Shown here: piece by piece, positions 1 to 10,531 of the stretch
Layout of the letters: every line of letters starts with the position of its first letter
How positions within the stretch are numbered: the first letter of the stretch is position 1
NCBI GenBank assembly: GCA_002338515.1
Contig: DDIL01000043.1
Span: 581-64,580, forward strand
Reading direction: 5' to 3'
Length of the DNA: 64,000 nt
Source: Glaciecola sp. UBA1851
GTDB lineage: Bacteria > Pseudomonadota > Gammaproteobacteria > Enterobacterales > Alteromonadaceae
The notes under the pieces: generated by a model
The model's database searches: none
Seen by the model: the letters and a program-made list of their open reading frames with translations, nothing else
Told to the model about the DNA's origin: nothing
Translations under genes and position numbers: made by a program

Positions 1-518
1 TTGAAGATGGTGATAAATGGGCAGAATTTCGTCCATTTGATGGCTTTAAAGTAGACTTTTCGATTGATTTTGACCACCCAGCAATATCTCAGACTAGGCA
101 ACATTGCGTTCTAGACTTTTCTAAAGACTCTTATATTGACGAAGTTAGTCGAGCACGTACATTTGGTTTTATGCGCGACCTAGAACTAATGAACTCAATG
201 AATTTGGCATTGGGTGGCAGTATGGACAATGCTGTAGCTTTAGATGAGTTTAGGGTACTAAACTCGGAAGGCCTAAGATATTCTGATGAATTTCTCAAGC
301 ATAAAATTCTTGACGCCGTTGGAGATTTGTTTTTAGGCGGGCATAATTTAATAGGGGAATTGGTTGCGTACAAAACCGGACATGGCCTAAATAATAAACT
401 ATTAAATGCAATTTTAGATAACACCAATGCGTGGGAATACGTAGAGTTTGAAAGTGAAGATAACCTGCCTATTAAATATATTGAAAGTGCATCGCACCTA
501 GATTTGAAATTTGCTTAG
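1..518 (+). CDS. lpxC: UDP-3-O-acyl-N-acetylglucosamine deacetylase LpxC, C-terminal part
   Basis: The gene is cut by the window start; the open frame begins at base 3 and 171 C-terminal residues are visible. LpxC is the zinc enzyme for the first committed step of lipid A synthesis in the cytoplasm. The visible part holds the family's C-terminal active-site blocks: SRARTFGF, then [10 protein letters not shown] (the H-x3-D zinc ligands and the following Asp), then [10 protein letters not shown] with the catalytic His. Length and end match the family. The M23 peptidase and secA that follow reproduce the order usual in Alteromonadales after the cell-division/envelope cluster. Confidence 0.97.
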   Translation, partial: EDGDKWAEFRPFDGFKVDFSIDFDHPAISQTRQHCVLDFSKDSYIDEVSRARTFGFMRDLELMNSMNLALGGSMDNAVALDEFRVLNSEGLRYSDEFLKHKILDAVGDLFLGGHNLIGELVAYKTGHGLNNKLLNAILDNTNAWEYVEFESEDNLPIKYIESASHLDLKFA

Positions 519-1171
519 AATGAAACGTTTTGTTTATAGCGATTCATTGTACTATTGACTCTCGCCCCATTATTATCATGACAAAGCATTAGTATTAATT
601 AATTGCAAACATGTGGTATTAGCGTGCTATTTGATGTTTAAAGGTGTTAATTTTGATTATTTTAGATTTTTAGGTACAATACTTGCTTTATTTTTAAACA
701 AATTAATAGTCATTGTTAATGCTACTTTTTAGTTGTTAGATTATAAAGCAATCTAAATAGTTAATTATTAACATGAAAGAATACTTATTATCTAGTTAAG
801 AAAGTTTTTATACATTATTTTTTATATATAAAGTCGGTATTTTGACATATGCACTGGTTGAAGGTCATTCGTTAGAACTAATCATTCCAAGTTTTGGTTA
901 TAAAAAAATATACTGAATAATGTATAAACATTGGTTGTTTAACTTAGTGTATTTTTTGCACATTAATAACGCTTTTAGTGCTTAAATGGCGCAATCGTCT
1001 TTGAAAATGACATTAAGTTGTTAAGCAAATTTTTAAGGGCAATGAAAGTGACATAATTTGGTCATGAAAATAGCGTATAAAATGGTATTATTATGTTTCA
1101 ATTGGTCGATAACATAATTACAATCAAATTCACTAGCTAAATTTAAAATTTAAGTGAGAAGCATTCTTAAT
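519..1171. other. AT-rich intergenic region between lpxC and the M23 peptidase gene
   Basis: About 650 bases with no gene I can support. No secM-like leader gene or DUF721-type reading frame is visible. The region is very AT-rich with many stops in all frames. It contains a 13-base inverted repeat (807-819 and 916-928) without recognisable target duplications. The promoter of the peptidase gene presumably lies in its last 150 bases, but I could not pick out convincing -35/-10 boxes. Confidence 0.6.
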
Positions 1172-2044
1172 ATGAGCATTACTATACTAGTAAAAGGTAA
1201 AAATACACGGTTCGCACGTCGGGTTTCAATCCGCAAAACCGTGAGTTTACTAGTGGGTGTCTCATTGGTATTTTTAGTATCGAGTCGAACAACTGAATCT
1301 GTTTATGAAAATCAGGTCCGATTGAGTGTTGTTAAAACGGGGCTAGAAGAACAGGCTAAACTAGTTGAGCAATTACATTCAAGCACAGACCAAAAAATTG
1401 ACGGGTTAATTAGTCAACTCGCTCAGATGCAATCACAATTGAATCAGCTAGACACGCTCTCAGTAAATTTAGCTGAAAAAAGCGGTTTAAATAAAGATGA
1501 TTTTCAGTTAAGTGAAGAAATACGTACAAATTTAAATAAAGACGCTGAGTTAACAACTCAAATAAATAAGGTTGCAGATGCACTCGAGTTTAAAATACAA
1601 CAGCTCACTGCACTTGAATCTATCTTACTCGGCCTCAATATAGAACAAGAGAGTAAATTGGCTGGCAGGCCAATTAGCAAAGGTTGGTTATCGTCGTATT
1701 ACGGCGTTAGAAAGGACCCTTTCACAGGTAAACCCGCGATGCACAAAGGCATCGATTTTGCCGGTGAAGCAGGTAGTAGTGTTATTGCGACAGGTGCAGG
1801 TGTGATCACTTGGGCCGGTGATAGATTTGGATACGGTAAACTGATTGAAATAGACCATGGTAATGGGTTGAAAACTCGTTATGGTCACAATGATAAAATT
1901 CGTGTTCAAGTTGGCGACGTTGTAACAAAAGGTCAAACTGTTGCTTTAATGGGTAATACAGGTCGTTCAACAGGGGCTCACGTACATTACGAAGTCTTGC
2001 AAAATGGTCGTCAAGTAGATCCTCTTCCATACATATACCGCTAA
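1172..2044 (+). CDS. Membrane-anchored M23 family peptidoglycan endopeptidase
   Basis: 290 residues. An N-terminal basic stretch is followed by one membrane segment (about residues 22-38), a coiled-coil-like Gln/Leu-rich region (about 45-150) and a C-terminal LytM/M23 domain. The zinc site is visible: HKGID (H-x3-D) and HVHYE (H-x-H), with the usual YGVRKDPFTG entry and RYGHN. This predicts a periplasmic enzyme tethered to the inner membrane that cuts peptide cross-links in the cell wall. A GTG six codons upstream is in frame, but only this ATG has a purine-rich ribosome site (GAGAAG), so I chose it. M23 genes in this place, just before secA, are common in Alteromonadales and Vibrio-like genomes. 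Confidence 0.9.
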   Translation: MSITILVKGKNTRFARRVSIRKTVSLLVGVSLVFLVSSRTTESVYENQVRLSVVKTGLEEQAKLVEQLHSSTDQKIDGLISQLAQMQSQLNQLDTLSVNLAEKSGLNKDDFQLSEEIRTNLNKDAELTTQINKVADALEFKIQQLTALESILLGLNIEQESKLAGRPISKGWLSSYYGVRKDPFTGKPAMHKGIDFAGEAGSSVIATGAGVITWAGDRFGYGKLIEIDHGNGLKTRYGHNDKIRVQVGDVVTKGQTVALMGNTGRSTGAHVHYEVLQNGRQVDPLPYIYR

Positions 2045-2162
2045 TTCTGCCCTAAAATACTTTCCTAAAAGAACATAAACTAGCTCTGCTATTATGTTGT
2101 ATCATGCTAACATATAGAGTTAGTGCCTTTTAACGCAATATGAAAATGGATGTCTTCATCGC

Positions 2163-4880
2163 ATGTTTGTGAGTATTTTTAAGAAGATTTTTGGTACCCG
2201 TAACGACCGTTTATTAAAAAAGTTACGAAAAACTGTTAACCAAATTAATGCATTAGAACCAGAACTAGAAGCATTAAGTGATGAACAGTTACGTGCAAAA
2301 ACTGAAGAGTTTAAATCTCGAATTGCCGAGGGTGCTTCGTTAGAAGATCTCGTTGTGGAAGCATTTGCAGTAGTAAGAGAAGCCAGCAAGCGTGTTTACG
2401 GTATGCGTCATTTCGATGCGCAAATGAAAGGCGGCTTGGTTCTTCATCAAGGCAAAATTTCTGAGATGCGAACAGGTGAGGGTAAAACACTCACTGCCAC
2501 GTTACCCACTTACTTGAATGCATTATCTGGAAAAGGTGTACACGTAATAACAGTTAATGATTACTTAGCAACACGTGATGCCGATTGGAGTAGAAAACTC
2601 TTTTCATTTTTAGGTATGACGGTTGGTTGTAACATTCCAGGAATGAGCAGTGCAGAGAAACTTGAAGCCTACACAGCAGATGTTACTTATGGAACAAACA
2701 ATGAATTCGGGTTTGATTATTTACGCGATAATATGGCATTTAGCCCGAAAGATAGAGTTCAGCGCCCATTAAACTTTGCGGTTATTGATGAAGTCGACTC
2801 AATTTTAATTGATGAAGCAAGGACACCTTTAATTATATCAGGTGCGGCCGAAGATAGTTCTGCGCTGTACAAAAAAATTAATACTCTTATTCCTAAGCTT
2901 GAACTCCAAGAAAAAGAAGATGAAGAGAATGCTCATGGTGATGGTCACTTCACAATTGATGAAAAAGCTAAGCAAGTTAACCTAACTGAAAACGGCCAAA
3001 TTTTTGTTGAAGAGCTACTACAAGAAGTGGGATTAATTCAAGAGGGTGAATCACTTTTTGCTGCTTCTAACATTACGATGTTACATCACATAAATGCAGC
3101 ACTTAGAGCGCATAAGCTATTTACTAAAGATGTTGACTACATTGTTAAAGACGACCAGATTGTTATTGTTGATGAACATACTGGTAGAACAATGGAAGGA
3201 CGCCGATGGTCAGAAGGGTTGCACCAAGCGGTAGAAGCAAAAGAAGGCGTAAAAATTCAAAATGAGAATCAAACGTTAGCTTCAATCACCTTCCAAAACT
3301 ACTTTAGGCTCTATGAAAAACTAAGTGGTATGACGGGTACTGCAGAAACAGAAGCTTTTGAATTTCATAGTATCTATGGTTTGGAAACGGTCGTTATTCC
3401 AACTAACCGTCCTATGATCAGGAAAGACCACGCTGATAAAATTTACCTGACAGCTGAAGAAAAATTTATTGCAATAATTGACGATATTAAGTCTTGTGTA
3501 GAGCGTTCTCAACCTGTGCTTGTAGGTACAATTTCAATTGAAAACTCTGAATTACTCTCTGCATTGTTAAAGAAAAATAAAATAAAACACAAAGTGTTAA
3601 ACGCTAAATTCCACGCAGAAGAAGCTGATATTGTAGCCAATGCAGGTATGCCCAAAGCGGTAACGATTGCAACCAATATGGCTGGTCGCGGAACTGATAT
3701 TGTGCTTGGTGGTAATTTAGATGTAATTTTGTCTAATTTAAAGAATGATAGTGATGCTTCTGTAGAAAAAGCCAAGCAAGAATGGCAAACAAGGCATGAT
3801 GAAGTGTTAGAGTCAGGCGGCTTACATATAATCGGCACGGAAAGGCACGAATCTCGACGTATCGATAATCAGTTGCGCGGCCGCTCTGGCCGACAAGGTG
3901 ATCCAGGGTCTTCTCGTTTCTATTTGTCTTTGGACGATCCATTAATGCGTATTTTTGCTTCTGAAAAAATGGGCAATATGATGAAGCGTTTAGGGATGGA
4001 AAAAGGGGAGTCTATAGAGCATCCTTGGGTATCGAGAGCGATTGAAAATGCACAAAGAAAGGTAGAAGGGCGTAACTTCGACATTCGTAAACAACTACTA
4101 GAATACGATGATGTTGCAAACGACCAACGTAAAGTAATTTATGAGCAACGAAATGAATTATTGGATGAAGGTGATATTGCAGCAACAATCGTAAATGTGC
4201 GTACCGACGTTGTTAATACAGTTATTAGTCAGTATATACCTCCTCAGTCTTTAGAGGAGATGTGGGATATTTCTGGCCTTGAAGATAGATTGCGAAGCGA
4301 CTTCCTATTAGACATGCCAATTCAGAAAATGCTTGATGAAGATGACAAGCTTTATGAAGAAAATCTGCGTGAATTAATATTAGATAAGATAGTGCAAGCA
4401 TATGGAGAAAAAGAGACTGCCGTAGGTGAGGAAGTCATAAGGCTGTTTGAAAAACAGATCATGTTGCAAACTCTTGACACACATTGGAAAGAGCATTTGT
4501 CGGCAATGGATTACCTACGTCAAAGCATAAATTTACGTTCTTATGCACAAAAAAATCCAAAGCAAGAATATAAACGAGAGTCTTTCGAGTTATTTTCTGA
4601 AATGCTAGATAACTTGAAGATTGAAGTGATTAGTATTTTAAGTAAAGTTCAGGTAAGGCAAGAGTCAGACGTTGAAGCAATTGAGGCACAACGAAGACGC
4701 GCTGAAGCTGAAAAAATGTTCGAGCATAAAGAAGCTAGCGCAGCGAGTTCAGCAGAAGAGGCTAGTGCTCCATCGAAACCTCAAACTGTTCAACGCCAAG
4801 GCCCTAAGGTTGGTCGAAATGAACCTTGCCCATGCGGCTCAGGCAAGAAGTATAAACAGTGCCATGGAAAACTCAATTAA
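2163..4880 (+). CDS. secA: Preprotein translocase ATPase SecA
   Basis: 905 residues, full length for the family. SecA drives Sec-dependent export through SecYEG. The start [16 protein letters not shown] aligns with known SecA N-termini. Visible motifs are Walker [10 protein letters not shown] (about residue 101), the DEAD-like [13 protein letters not shown] (about 207), the second motor domain with NMAGRGTDI, and the C-terminal zinc-binding tail [15 protein letters not shown] that binds SecB and lipids. No secM arrest peptide gene precedes it, as is usual outside enterics. The reading frame runs 17 bases into mutT, so the two are probably translationally coupled. Confidence 0.99.
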   Translation: MFVSIFKKIFGTRNDRLLKKLRKTVNQINALEPELEALSDEQLRAKTEEFKSRIAEGASLEDLVVEAFAVVREASKRVYGMRHFDAQMKGGLVLHQGKISEMRTGEGKTLTATLPTYLNALSGKGVHVITVNDYLATRDADWSRKLFSFLGMTVGCNIPGMSSAEKLEAYTADVTYGTNNEFGFDYLRDNMAFSPKDRVQRPLNFAVIDEVDSILIDEARTPLIISGAAEDSSALYKKINTLIPKLELQEKEDEENAHGDGHFTIDEKAKQVNLTENGQIFVEELLQEVGLIQEGESLFAASNITMLHHINAALRAHKLFTKDVDYIVKDDQIVIVDEHTGRTMEGRRWSEGLHQAVEAKEGVKIQNENQTLASITFQNYFRLYEKLSGMTGTAETEAFEFHSIYGLETVVIPTNRPMIRKDHADKIYLTAEEKFIAIIDDIKSCVERSQPVLVGTISIENSELLSALLKKNKIKHKVLNAKFHAEEADIVANAGMPKAVTIATNMAGRGTDIVLGGNLDVILSNLKNDSDASVEKAKQEWQTRHDEVLESGGLHIIGTERHESRRIDNQLRGRSGRQGDPGSSRFYLSLDDPLMRIFASEKMGNMMKRLGMEKGESIEHPWVSRAIENAQRKVEGRNFDIRKQLLEYDDVANDQRKVIYEQRNELLDEGDIAATIVNVRTDVVNTVISQYIPPQSLEEMWDISGLEDRLRSDFLLDMPIQKMLDEDDKLYEENLRELILDKIVQAYGEKETAVGEEVIRLFEKQIMLQTLDTHWKEHLSAMDYLRQSINLRSYAQKNPKQEYKRESFELFSEMLDNLKIEVISILSKVQVRQESDVEAIEAQRRRAEAEKMFEHKEASAASSAEEASAPSKPQTVQRQGPKVGRNEPCPCGSGKKYKQCHGKLN

Positions 4881-5286
4881 TAGAGTAAACGTTGCTGTTG
4901 GCGTCATTAGAAGGCCAACAGCAACGCATATATCTGGTACTTTTGAATACTTTGTGTGTAAGCGCAGTGCGCAGCAGCATCAAGGAAATAAGTGGGAGTT
5001 TCCTGGGGGTAAAGTAGATATCGGCGAAACTGTTGATGAAGCTTTATTTCGTGAATTAAAAGAAGAAATTGGTATTACAGTTACACAATCTTCTCCATTG
5101 TTAACGATTGATTTTGATTACTCTGATAAACAAGTTAGCTTGAATGTGTGTTTGGTTAATGAGTTTTTGAACGAAGCACATGGAGCTGAAGGACAAGAGT
5201 CAAAATGGGTTAGCTATAATGAGCTTTTGGCGCTTGATTTTCCCGCAGCCAACAAACCAATACTAGACGCACTAGCTAACCTCTAG
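4864..5286 (+). CDS. mutT: 8-oxo-dGTP diphosphatase MutT (Nudix hydrolase)
   Basis: 140 residues. MutT removes 8-oxo-dGTP from the nucleotide pool and so prevents A:T to C:G mutations. The Nudix box is complete: GGKVDIGE, then REL-x-EE-x-GI (about residues 45-68). The start ATG lies inside the last codons of secA, giving [15 protein letters not shown]; a longer in-frame extension would overlap secA by about 200 bases and is not credible. secA-mutT is a conserved pair in gammaproteobacteria. The 3' end overlaps the convergent mobA by 15 bases. Confidence 0.95.
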   Translation: MENSINRVNVAVGVIRRPTATHISGTFEYFVCKRSAQQHQGNKWEFPGGKVDIGETVDEALFRELKEEIGITVTQSSPLLTIDFDYSDKQVSLNVCLVNEFLNEAHGAEGQESKWVSYNELLALDFPAANKPILDALANL

Positions 5287-5847
5287 AAAGTTAAGTTCTT
5301 TCGGGGTGTTAAAGTTAATAATTGGTGATGTTAGCCTTAACTCTCTTAAGCCTATTCCTTTTAAAAATTTACCCACAGACTTCGATTGATTGGTATCGCA
5401 AAGCGTTTCTTCAAGCTTAGCCACTATGTTGTCAGAGTATTTAATGAAGAAAGGTATTGGATGCCCTTGATAACTCACTGAAGCATACTTAGTTGATTCT
5501 GTATAACCAATTTCAAATAAGTGCTTAAGTTGTTTAGACGTTATTAAAGGGGTATCAACTGGTACAACTAATAGATCAGATTTCATCAACTTCAAACACG
5601 AATAAATACCACCAAGCGGCCCTTTGTTTGGAATGAGGTCTTCTATAAACTGAATGTGATGCTCTTGAAATGTTTCGTGGAGGATGGGTTTTCCTGAAAC
5701 AATACACCTTTGAAGTCCTGCATCTTGCAGTACATCGAGCATGTGTTTTAACCAACTTTTTTTGTTATATTTCAGCTGAGACTTATCACACCCCATTCTA
5801 CTGCTTTTTCCGCCACTTAGTACAAGACCAATAATATGTTTTTGCAT
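5272..5847 (-). CDS. mobA: Molybdenum cofactor guanylyltransferase MobA
   Basis: 191 residues. MobA joins GMP to molybdopterin to make the bis-MGD form needed by nitrate reductases of the DMSO-reductase family. The nucleotide-binding loop LVLSGGKSSRMGCDKSQL is at residues 8-25, followed by a GPLGGI motif and the VPVDTPLI metal-binding Asp segment. It starts 13 bases after nasA stops, so it is the last gene of the nitrate assimilation operon and probably supplies the cofactor for NasA. The C-terminal third is divergent, as is normal for MobA. Confidence 0.93.
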   Translation of the reverse strand: MQKHIIGLVLSGGKSSRMGCDKSQLKYNKKSWLKHMLDVLQDAGLQRCIVSGKPILHETFQEHHIQFIEDLIPNKGPLGGIYSCLKLMKSDLLVVPVDTPLITSKQLKHLFEIGYTESTKYASVSYQGHPIPFFIKYSDNIVAKLEETLCDTNQSKSVGKFLKGIGLRELRLTSPIINFNTPKELNFLEVS

Positions 5848-5860
5848 AGTACATAAAGCC

Positions 5861-8605
5861 TTAGGGTATGAGTTCTATTGTTTCAATAATTGCTGAAGCG
5901 TTAATCATTTGCTGGAGTTCTGGTTTACATGAACCGCAATTCGTCCCGCATTTTAACTCCTTGCCTAGCTCATTAACGGTTTTAATACCTTTTTCTATCT
6001 TGTCTTTAATTGTTCCAGCTCTAACATTATGACAAGTACAAACGACAGCTCCTTGTTTAAAGTCTGCGTCAGCTTTTGCAGATAGAATTGCCCTAAGTCT
6101 CTCACTGGTTATTGAGGTTTCAAATAAGCTCTCGATCCATTCAATAGGTAATCGATTTAACTGGTCGTCACGTTCATTAAATTCAAAAGCTAAATATTGC
6201 AATTCATCATCTACTATTAAAGCTTGTACTTTGTATGCTAGCTTGTTTGAAAAAATCCATTCTCCAGTTTGATTAGCGATAGACTTGTGAAAGTTAGCAT
6301 TTGGTGAGTGCGTTGAGGCTATTTCTGTGTGCTGACACCTTTGTTTCTTACTAGTTGCCCAATAAGCATCAGATACATGAAGGGGCAGTTCAAACTGAAT
6401 TGAATTTGATCGCGCCTTGATAACCTTTTTATCTGGTTTTTGTGAACGACTGAATATGTTAATGAAACAATTGTATTGAACTTTACTTAGTTTTACCGCG
6501 GTTTGTTTACTTTCTGGTTGACCCGATATTGGGTCAGTTACACTTTCATAAAGTGAACTTACATTCCCTTTACTACTATTTGTTCTGTTCCAGTGAATGG
6601 GCATAAAGCAATGCGTTTTAGCAACATCATTAGTTAGTTTAACTGGCGCTTCAACATATCCGTTTGAAGATTCGACTTTAACAATATCTCCTTCAAATAT
6701 CCCTAACTCACTCGCTTTTTGTGTGTTCACAAAAATGAAAGGAAAGGATTGATGGATATTTAATGTTGGCGCTAACCCAGTTCTTGTCATAGTATGCCAA
6801 TGATCACGGCTACGTCCTGAATTCATTGTAAATGGATATTCTGCTGTAGGTTTTTGCTCTGGTAACCTAGGGGTAATTGCAATGAAATTTGCTTTTTTAT
6901 TTGAGGTACTAAATTGATTGTTTTTAAAAACATTAGTCGAGTTACCATGACTATCAAAGGGCCATCTTTTGGGACTTAACGCATCATATTGTTGCTGATC
7001 TAAACCAACCAGTGGTGCCAAGTTAAGTTGTCTAACGCCGGCATTTAACACTTCCGTCATTTTTGCCCATTCTGCAAAAATTTGACTAGGGTGTGTAAAG
7101 TCAAATCCATCAAACCCCATACTATTCGCCACATCACACATTACTTCCCAGTCGTGTTTAGATTGCGAGTATTTTGGTAGAAAGCCTTTTTGCCTTGATA
7201 TAGTGCGTTCTGAATTAGTGACGGTGCCATCTTTTTCACCCCAAGTGGTTGAAGGTAATAGAATATCAGCATATTTGGTTGTGTCAGTGTTTACGCAATC
7301 AGATACTACTACGCAATCACACTTTTCTAAGGCAGCTTTAATTTTGTTTCTATTAGGTAAGCTAACCATAGGGTTGGTAGCCATAATCCATATCGCTTTG
7401 ATTTTGCCATTTGCAACGTTATTAAACATATCGACTGCTTTATCGCCTTCATATGTAGCGATAGTGGGCGAGCCCCAAAACGCTTTTACTTGGTTTTGAT
7501 GTTCAACATTGTCTATATCTAAATGTGCTGCTAGTTGATTAGCTAATCCGCCTACTTCTCGTCCACCCATAGCGTTTGGCTGACCCGTTATAGAAAATGG
7601 GCCTGCGCCTTCGTATAAAAGCCTACCAGTCGCTAGGTGGCAATTTATAATACTATTACATTTATCTACGCCTGAATTTGATTGGTTAATACCCATTGAA
7701 TAAAAACTAATGACTTTATGATTCTTTGCATATAACTCAAAAAACTCTTCAACAAGGTTTTTATCTAAATCACAAAATTCTGATACTTTGTCTAATGTCC
7801 AATGGGTACAAGCATTTAAAGCAACATCAAAATTATTAGTATGACTTTCAATAAAGTTATTATTAAGTAAATCATGACTATTCAAATACTGAAGTAGCCC
7901 ATTAAATAACGCGGCGTCACTGCCTGGCTTTAATGCCAAATGTAAATGTGCGTCAACTGTACTTGCGGTTTTTCTAGGATCTATTACAACTAATTTGAAA
8001 TTCGGATTTTTTAATCTTGCTCGTTCTATTCTTTGATAAAGAACGGGATGAGTCCAAGCAGCATTTGAGCCAATTAGAATCAATAAGTCGGTGTTTTCTA
8101 AATCATTGTAATCACAAGGTACAACGTCTTCACCAAAGGCTCTTTTATAACCGGCTACAGCCGACGACATACATAATCGAGAGTTTGTATCAATATTAGC
8201 GCTACCTATGTAGCCCTTCATTAATTTGTTCGCAACGTAATAGTCTTCAGTTAGGATTTGACCGGATACATAAAAAGCAACAGCGTCTGGACCGTGTTTG
8301 CTTATTATATTTTTAAACTTATCAGCAACATGTTTTATCGCTTGATCCCAACTTACTTCTTTACCTTCAATTGAGGGTGAGGCGATACGAGTGTCAGTAT
8401 GTATAGTATCTAATAAATGCGTACCTTTAACACATAGTCTGCCATAATTTGCGGGATGGTCTGGGGTACCTTTAAGCGAGATTGGCTCACCAGATTGTAT
8501 GCTTATATCGACTCCGCAACCTACACCACAGTACGCACAAGTGGAAGATACAAGAGACTGCTGCGGATAATTTGCACCAGTGTTGCCTAATATTTGTGCG
8601 GCCAT
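5861..8605 (-). CDS. nasA: Assimilatory nitrate reductase catalytic subunit NasA
   Basis: 914 residues. This cytoplasmic enzyme reduces nitrate to nitrite for nitrogen assimilation. It binds [4Fe-4S] through C23, C26, C30 and C58 (STCAYCGVGCG ... GRLCVKG) and bis-MGD through the DMSO-reductase-family core and a C-terminal beta-barrel domain (about 600-710). Residues 855-914 form a BFD-like [2Fe-2S] module with C856, C858, C890 and C893 (VCTCHNV ... CGTNCGSC), as in Klebsiella NasA; this module probably receives electrons. nrtD ends four bases before its start and mobA follows 13 bases after. No nirBD nitrite reductase or separate NasC-type electron donor is in the window. Confidence 0.96.
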   Translation of the reverse strand: MAAQILGNTGANYPQQSLVSSTCAYCGVGCGVDISIQSGEPISLKGTPDHPANYGRLCVKGTHLLDTIHTDTRIASPSIEGKEVSWDQAIKHVADKFKNIISKHGPDAVAFYVSGQILTEDYYVANKLMKGYIGSANIDTNSRLCMSSAVAGYKRAFGEDVVPCDYNDLENTDLLILIGSNAAWTHPVLYQRIERARLKNPNFKLVVIDPRKTASTVDAHLHLALKPGSDAALFNGLLQYLNSHDLLNNNFIESHTNNFDVALNACTHWTLDKVSEFCDLDKNLVEEFFELYAKNHKVISFYSMGINQSNSGVDKCNSIINCHLATGRLLYEGAGPFSITGQPNAMGGREVGGLANQLAAHLDIDNVEHQNQVKAFWGSPTIATYEGDKAVDMFNNVANGKIKAIWIMATNPMVSLPNRNKIKAALEKCDCVVVSDCVNTDTTKYADILLPSTTWGEKDGTVTNSERTISRQKGFLPKYSQSKHDWEVMCDVANSMGFDGFDFTHPSQIFAEWAKMTEVLNAGVRQLNLAPLVGLDQQQYDALSPKRWPFDSHGNSTNVFKNNQFSTSNKKANFIAITPRLPEQKPTAEYPFTMNSGRSRDHWHTMTRTGLAPTLNIHQSFPFIFVNTQKASELGIFEGDIVKVESSNGYVEAPVKLTNDVAKTHCFMPIHWNRTNSSKGNVSSLYESVTDPISGQPESKQTAVKLSKVQYNCFINIFSRSQKPDKKVIKARSNSIQFELPLHVSDAYWATSKKQRCQHTEIASTHSPNANFHKSIANQTGEWIFSNKLAYKVQALIVDDELQYLAFEFNERDDQLNRLPIEWIESLFETSITSERLRAILSAKADADFKQGAVVCTCHNVRAGTIKDKIEKGIKTVNELGKELKCGTNCGSCKPELQQMINASAIIETIELIP

Positions 8606-8609
8606 GCTT

Positions 8610-9452
8610 TTACGCTACCGCATCATTCTTTTTTGAACTTGGTGATGCTTTTGTTCTTTTTACCGTTTCGATTTTCGCTTGTTTTTCATAAAGGAACGTT
8701 AATACTTGCGAGCGAAGATGATTGTATTCTGGGTCTTCAGCTAGTGATAATCTTTCTCTTGGGCGAGGTAAGTTAACATCAAGAATTTCGCCAACAGTTG
8801 CTGCAGGTCCATTAGTCATCATCACAATTCTGTCAGACAATAAAACAGCCTCATCAACATCATGAGTGATCATAACGACGGTATTTTTTAATTCATCTTG
8901 AATTTCCATTAATGAATCTTGTAAGTGTGCGCGTGTTAATGCATCTAATGCACCAAAAGGTTCATCCATTAACAACACTTCTGGTTGCATTGCTAGTGCT
9001 CTGGCAATACCAATACGTTGTTTCATACCGCCAGACATTTCATCTGGGCGTTTATTCATAGCATGGTCCATGTAAACAAGTTTTAAATTGTACTCAATCC
9101 AATCTTTAATTTCTGCCGCAGATTTAGTTTTACGAAAAACCTGCTTCACAGCCAATTCGACGTTCTGATAGGCTGTTAACCAAGGTAAAAGTGAATGATT
9201 TTGGAAAACTACTGCTCTTTCTGGACCTGGTGCATTTACTTCTTTATCTTTAAGAATTACGCCGCCTCTTTTTGCTTGTACCAAACCCGCGATCACATTT
9301 AAAACAGTTGATTTACCGCAACCAGAGTGACCGATAAGCGAAACAAACTCTCCTTTGTTTATCTTTAGGTCTACCGATTGTAGTGCGGTAAATTCGCCTT
9401 TCGGTGTTGGAAAAGTGACATCGATATCAGATATATTTAAAAAGGTTTTCAT
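8610..9452 (-). CDS. nrtD: Nitrate ABC transporter, ATP-binding protein
   Basis: 280 residues. ATPase of a nitrate/nitrite importer of the NrtABCD / NasFED type. Walker A is GHSGCGKST (about residue 42), the Q-loop is FQNHSLLPWL, the signature is MSGGMKQR and Walker B is VLLMDEPFGALDALTR, with the switch His in MITHDVDEA. It is a single-domain form without the NrtA-like extension seen in cyanobacterial NrtC. A Lys/Ser-rich tail ends the protein. It lies between nrtB (86-base gap) and nasA (four-base gap) in the same operon. Confidence 0.95.
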   Translation of the reverse strand: MKTFLNISDIDVTFPTPKGEFTALQSVDLKINKGEFVSLIGHSGCGKSTVLNVIAGLVQAKRGGVILKDKEVNAPGPERAVVFQNHSLLPWLTAYQNVELAVKQVFRKTKSAAEIKDWIEYNLKLVYMDHAMNKRPDEMSGGMKQRIGIARALAMQPEVLLMDEPFGALDALTRAHLQDSLMEIQDELKNTVVMITHDVDEAVLLSDRIVMMTNGPAATVGEILDVNLPRPRERLSLAEDPEYNHLRSQVLTFLYEKQAKIETVKRTKASPSSKKNDAVA

Positions 9453-9538
9453 AATTTGTCTCTCTTAATTTAATGAGTCTTGCTCATTAGCAAAAATAGT
9501 TTGTTTACATCTACAGCTGGTAATTTAAAGTGCATTAA

Positions 9539-10531
9539 CTACCTAGCAGCAGAGGCTTTATCCCATGAAACCCATCGTTGAATAACTAACATGGCTCTGT
9601 CCAAACAAAATCCTATTAACCCTATCACTAACACTGCAGTCATTATTCTGCTTAGTGACGAAGAGCTACCATTTTGAAACTCATCCCATATAAATTTGCC
9701 CAGTCCTGGATTTTGTGCCAGCATTTCTGCTGCAATCAGTACCATCCAAGCAATGCCTAGTGACATACGCATGCCAGTGAAAATAGCAGGGATAGACGCG
9801 GGTAGAACAATTTTTTGAATCTTTTTTATAGGTGATAACTGAAGCACTTTTCCTACATTTAGCCAATCTGAATCAACACTGGCCACACCAATTGATGTGT
9901 TAATAATCATTGGCCATATACAACAAAGCATCACAGTGATAACTGAATTGACGAATGATTTTGCAAAAAATGGGTCATCGCTCACGTAGGTAGCGCTTAC
10001 TACCATCGTGACTAAGGGCAACCATGCTAAAGGTGATACAGGCTTGAAAATTTGAATGATTGGGTTCACAGCAGTATTAAATGCTGAACTTAAACCCAAC
10101 AATACGCCAAGTGGAACTGCAAACACTGCCGCTAGGATAAAACCACTCATGACCGTAATTAAACTAGTAACTATTTGATCTAAAAATGTTTCTTTACCCG
10201 TGTAATTTCTGATCCTCGGCTCATATGTAGGATCTTTGGCAACGCGAGCTGCATTACGTTTTTCTTGACGCTCATAAAATGCATCAGCTTTCTCACGTTC
10301 GGCTACATGTTCATTATATAAACCGACTACTTCTTGTGCCACAGATTGTGGGCCAGGGAATTTTCCTAATGATGTATCAATTTGTTTTGCAGCTAAACTC
10401 CATAATAAAAGAAATACAACTATTCCAAAAATAGGGAGTGTTGCCACCTTAAGTGACGTAAAAATACGCTCACTTAAGGTTGCCTCTCCATCAGATGTCT
10501 TCCCGGTAAATTTATGGATTAAAGCATTCAT
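9539..10531 (-). CDS. nrtB: Nitrate ABC transporter, permease protein
   Basis: 330 residues with about six membrane segments. The binding-protein-dependent permease loop (EAA motif) is at about residues 240-260. A charged periplasmic insertion (about 70-115, rich in Glu, Arg and Lys) follows the first membrane helix and is typical of the NrtB/NasE branch. It overlaps nrtA by four bases (ATGA-type), showing translational coupling. It acts with NrtD and the binding protein NrtA to import nitrate across the inner membrane. Confidence 0.94.
   Translation of the reverse strand: MNALIHKFTGKTSDGEATLSERIFTSLKVATLPIFGIVVFLLLWSLAAKQIDTSLGKFPGPQSVAQEVVGLYNEHVAEREKADAFYERQEKRNAARVAKDPTYEPRIRNYTGKETFLDQIVTSLITVMSGFILAAVFAVPLGVLLGLSSAFNTAVNPIIQIFKPVSPLAWLPLVTMVVSATYVSDDPFFAKSFVNSVITVMLCCIWPMIINTSIGVASVDSDWLNVGKVLQLSPIKKIQKIVLPASIPAIFTGMRMSLGIAWMVLIAAEMLAQNPGLGKFIWDEFQNGSSSSLSRIMTAVLVIGLIGFCLDRAMLVIQRWVSWDKASAAR

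Noticed and set aside
634..732. 32-codon hydrophobic reading frame between lpxC and the M23 peptidase gene
   Set aside because: No ribosome site, very AT-rich, and hydrophobic frames are common by chance in such DNA.
807..928. 13-base inverted repeat that could bound a 122-base miniature element
   Set aside because: No flanking target duplication and the sequence is AT-rich enough for chance.
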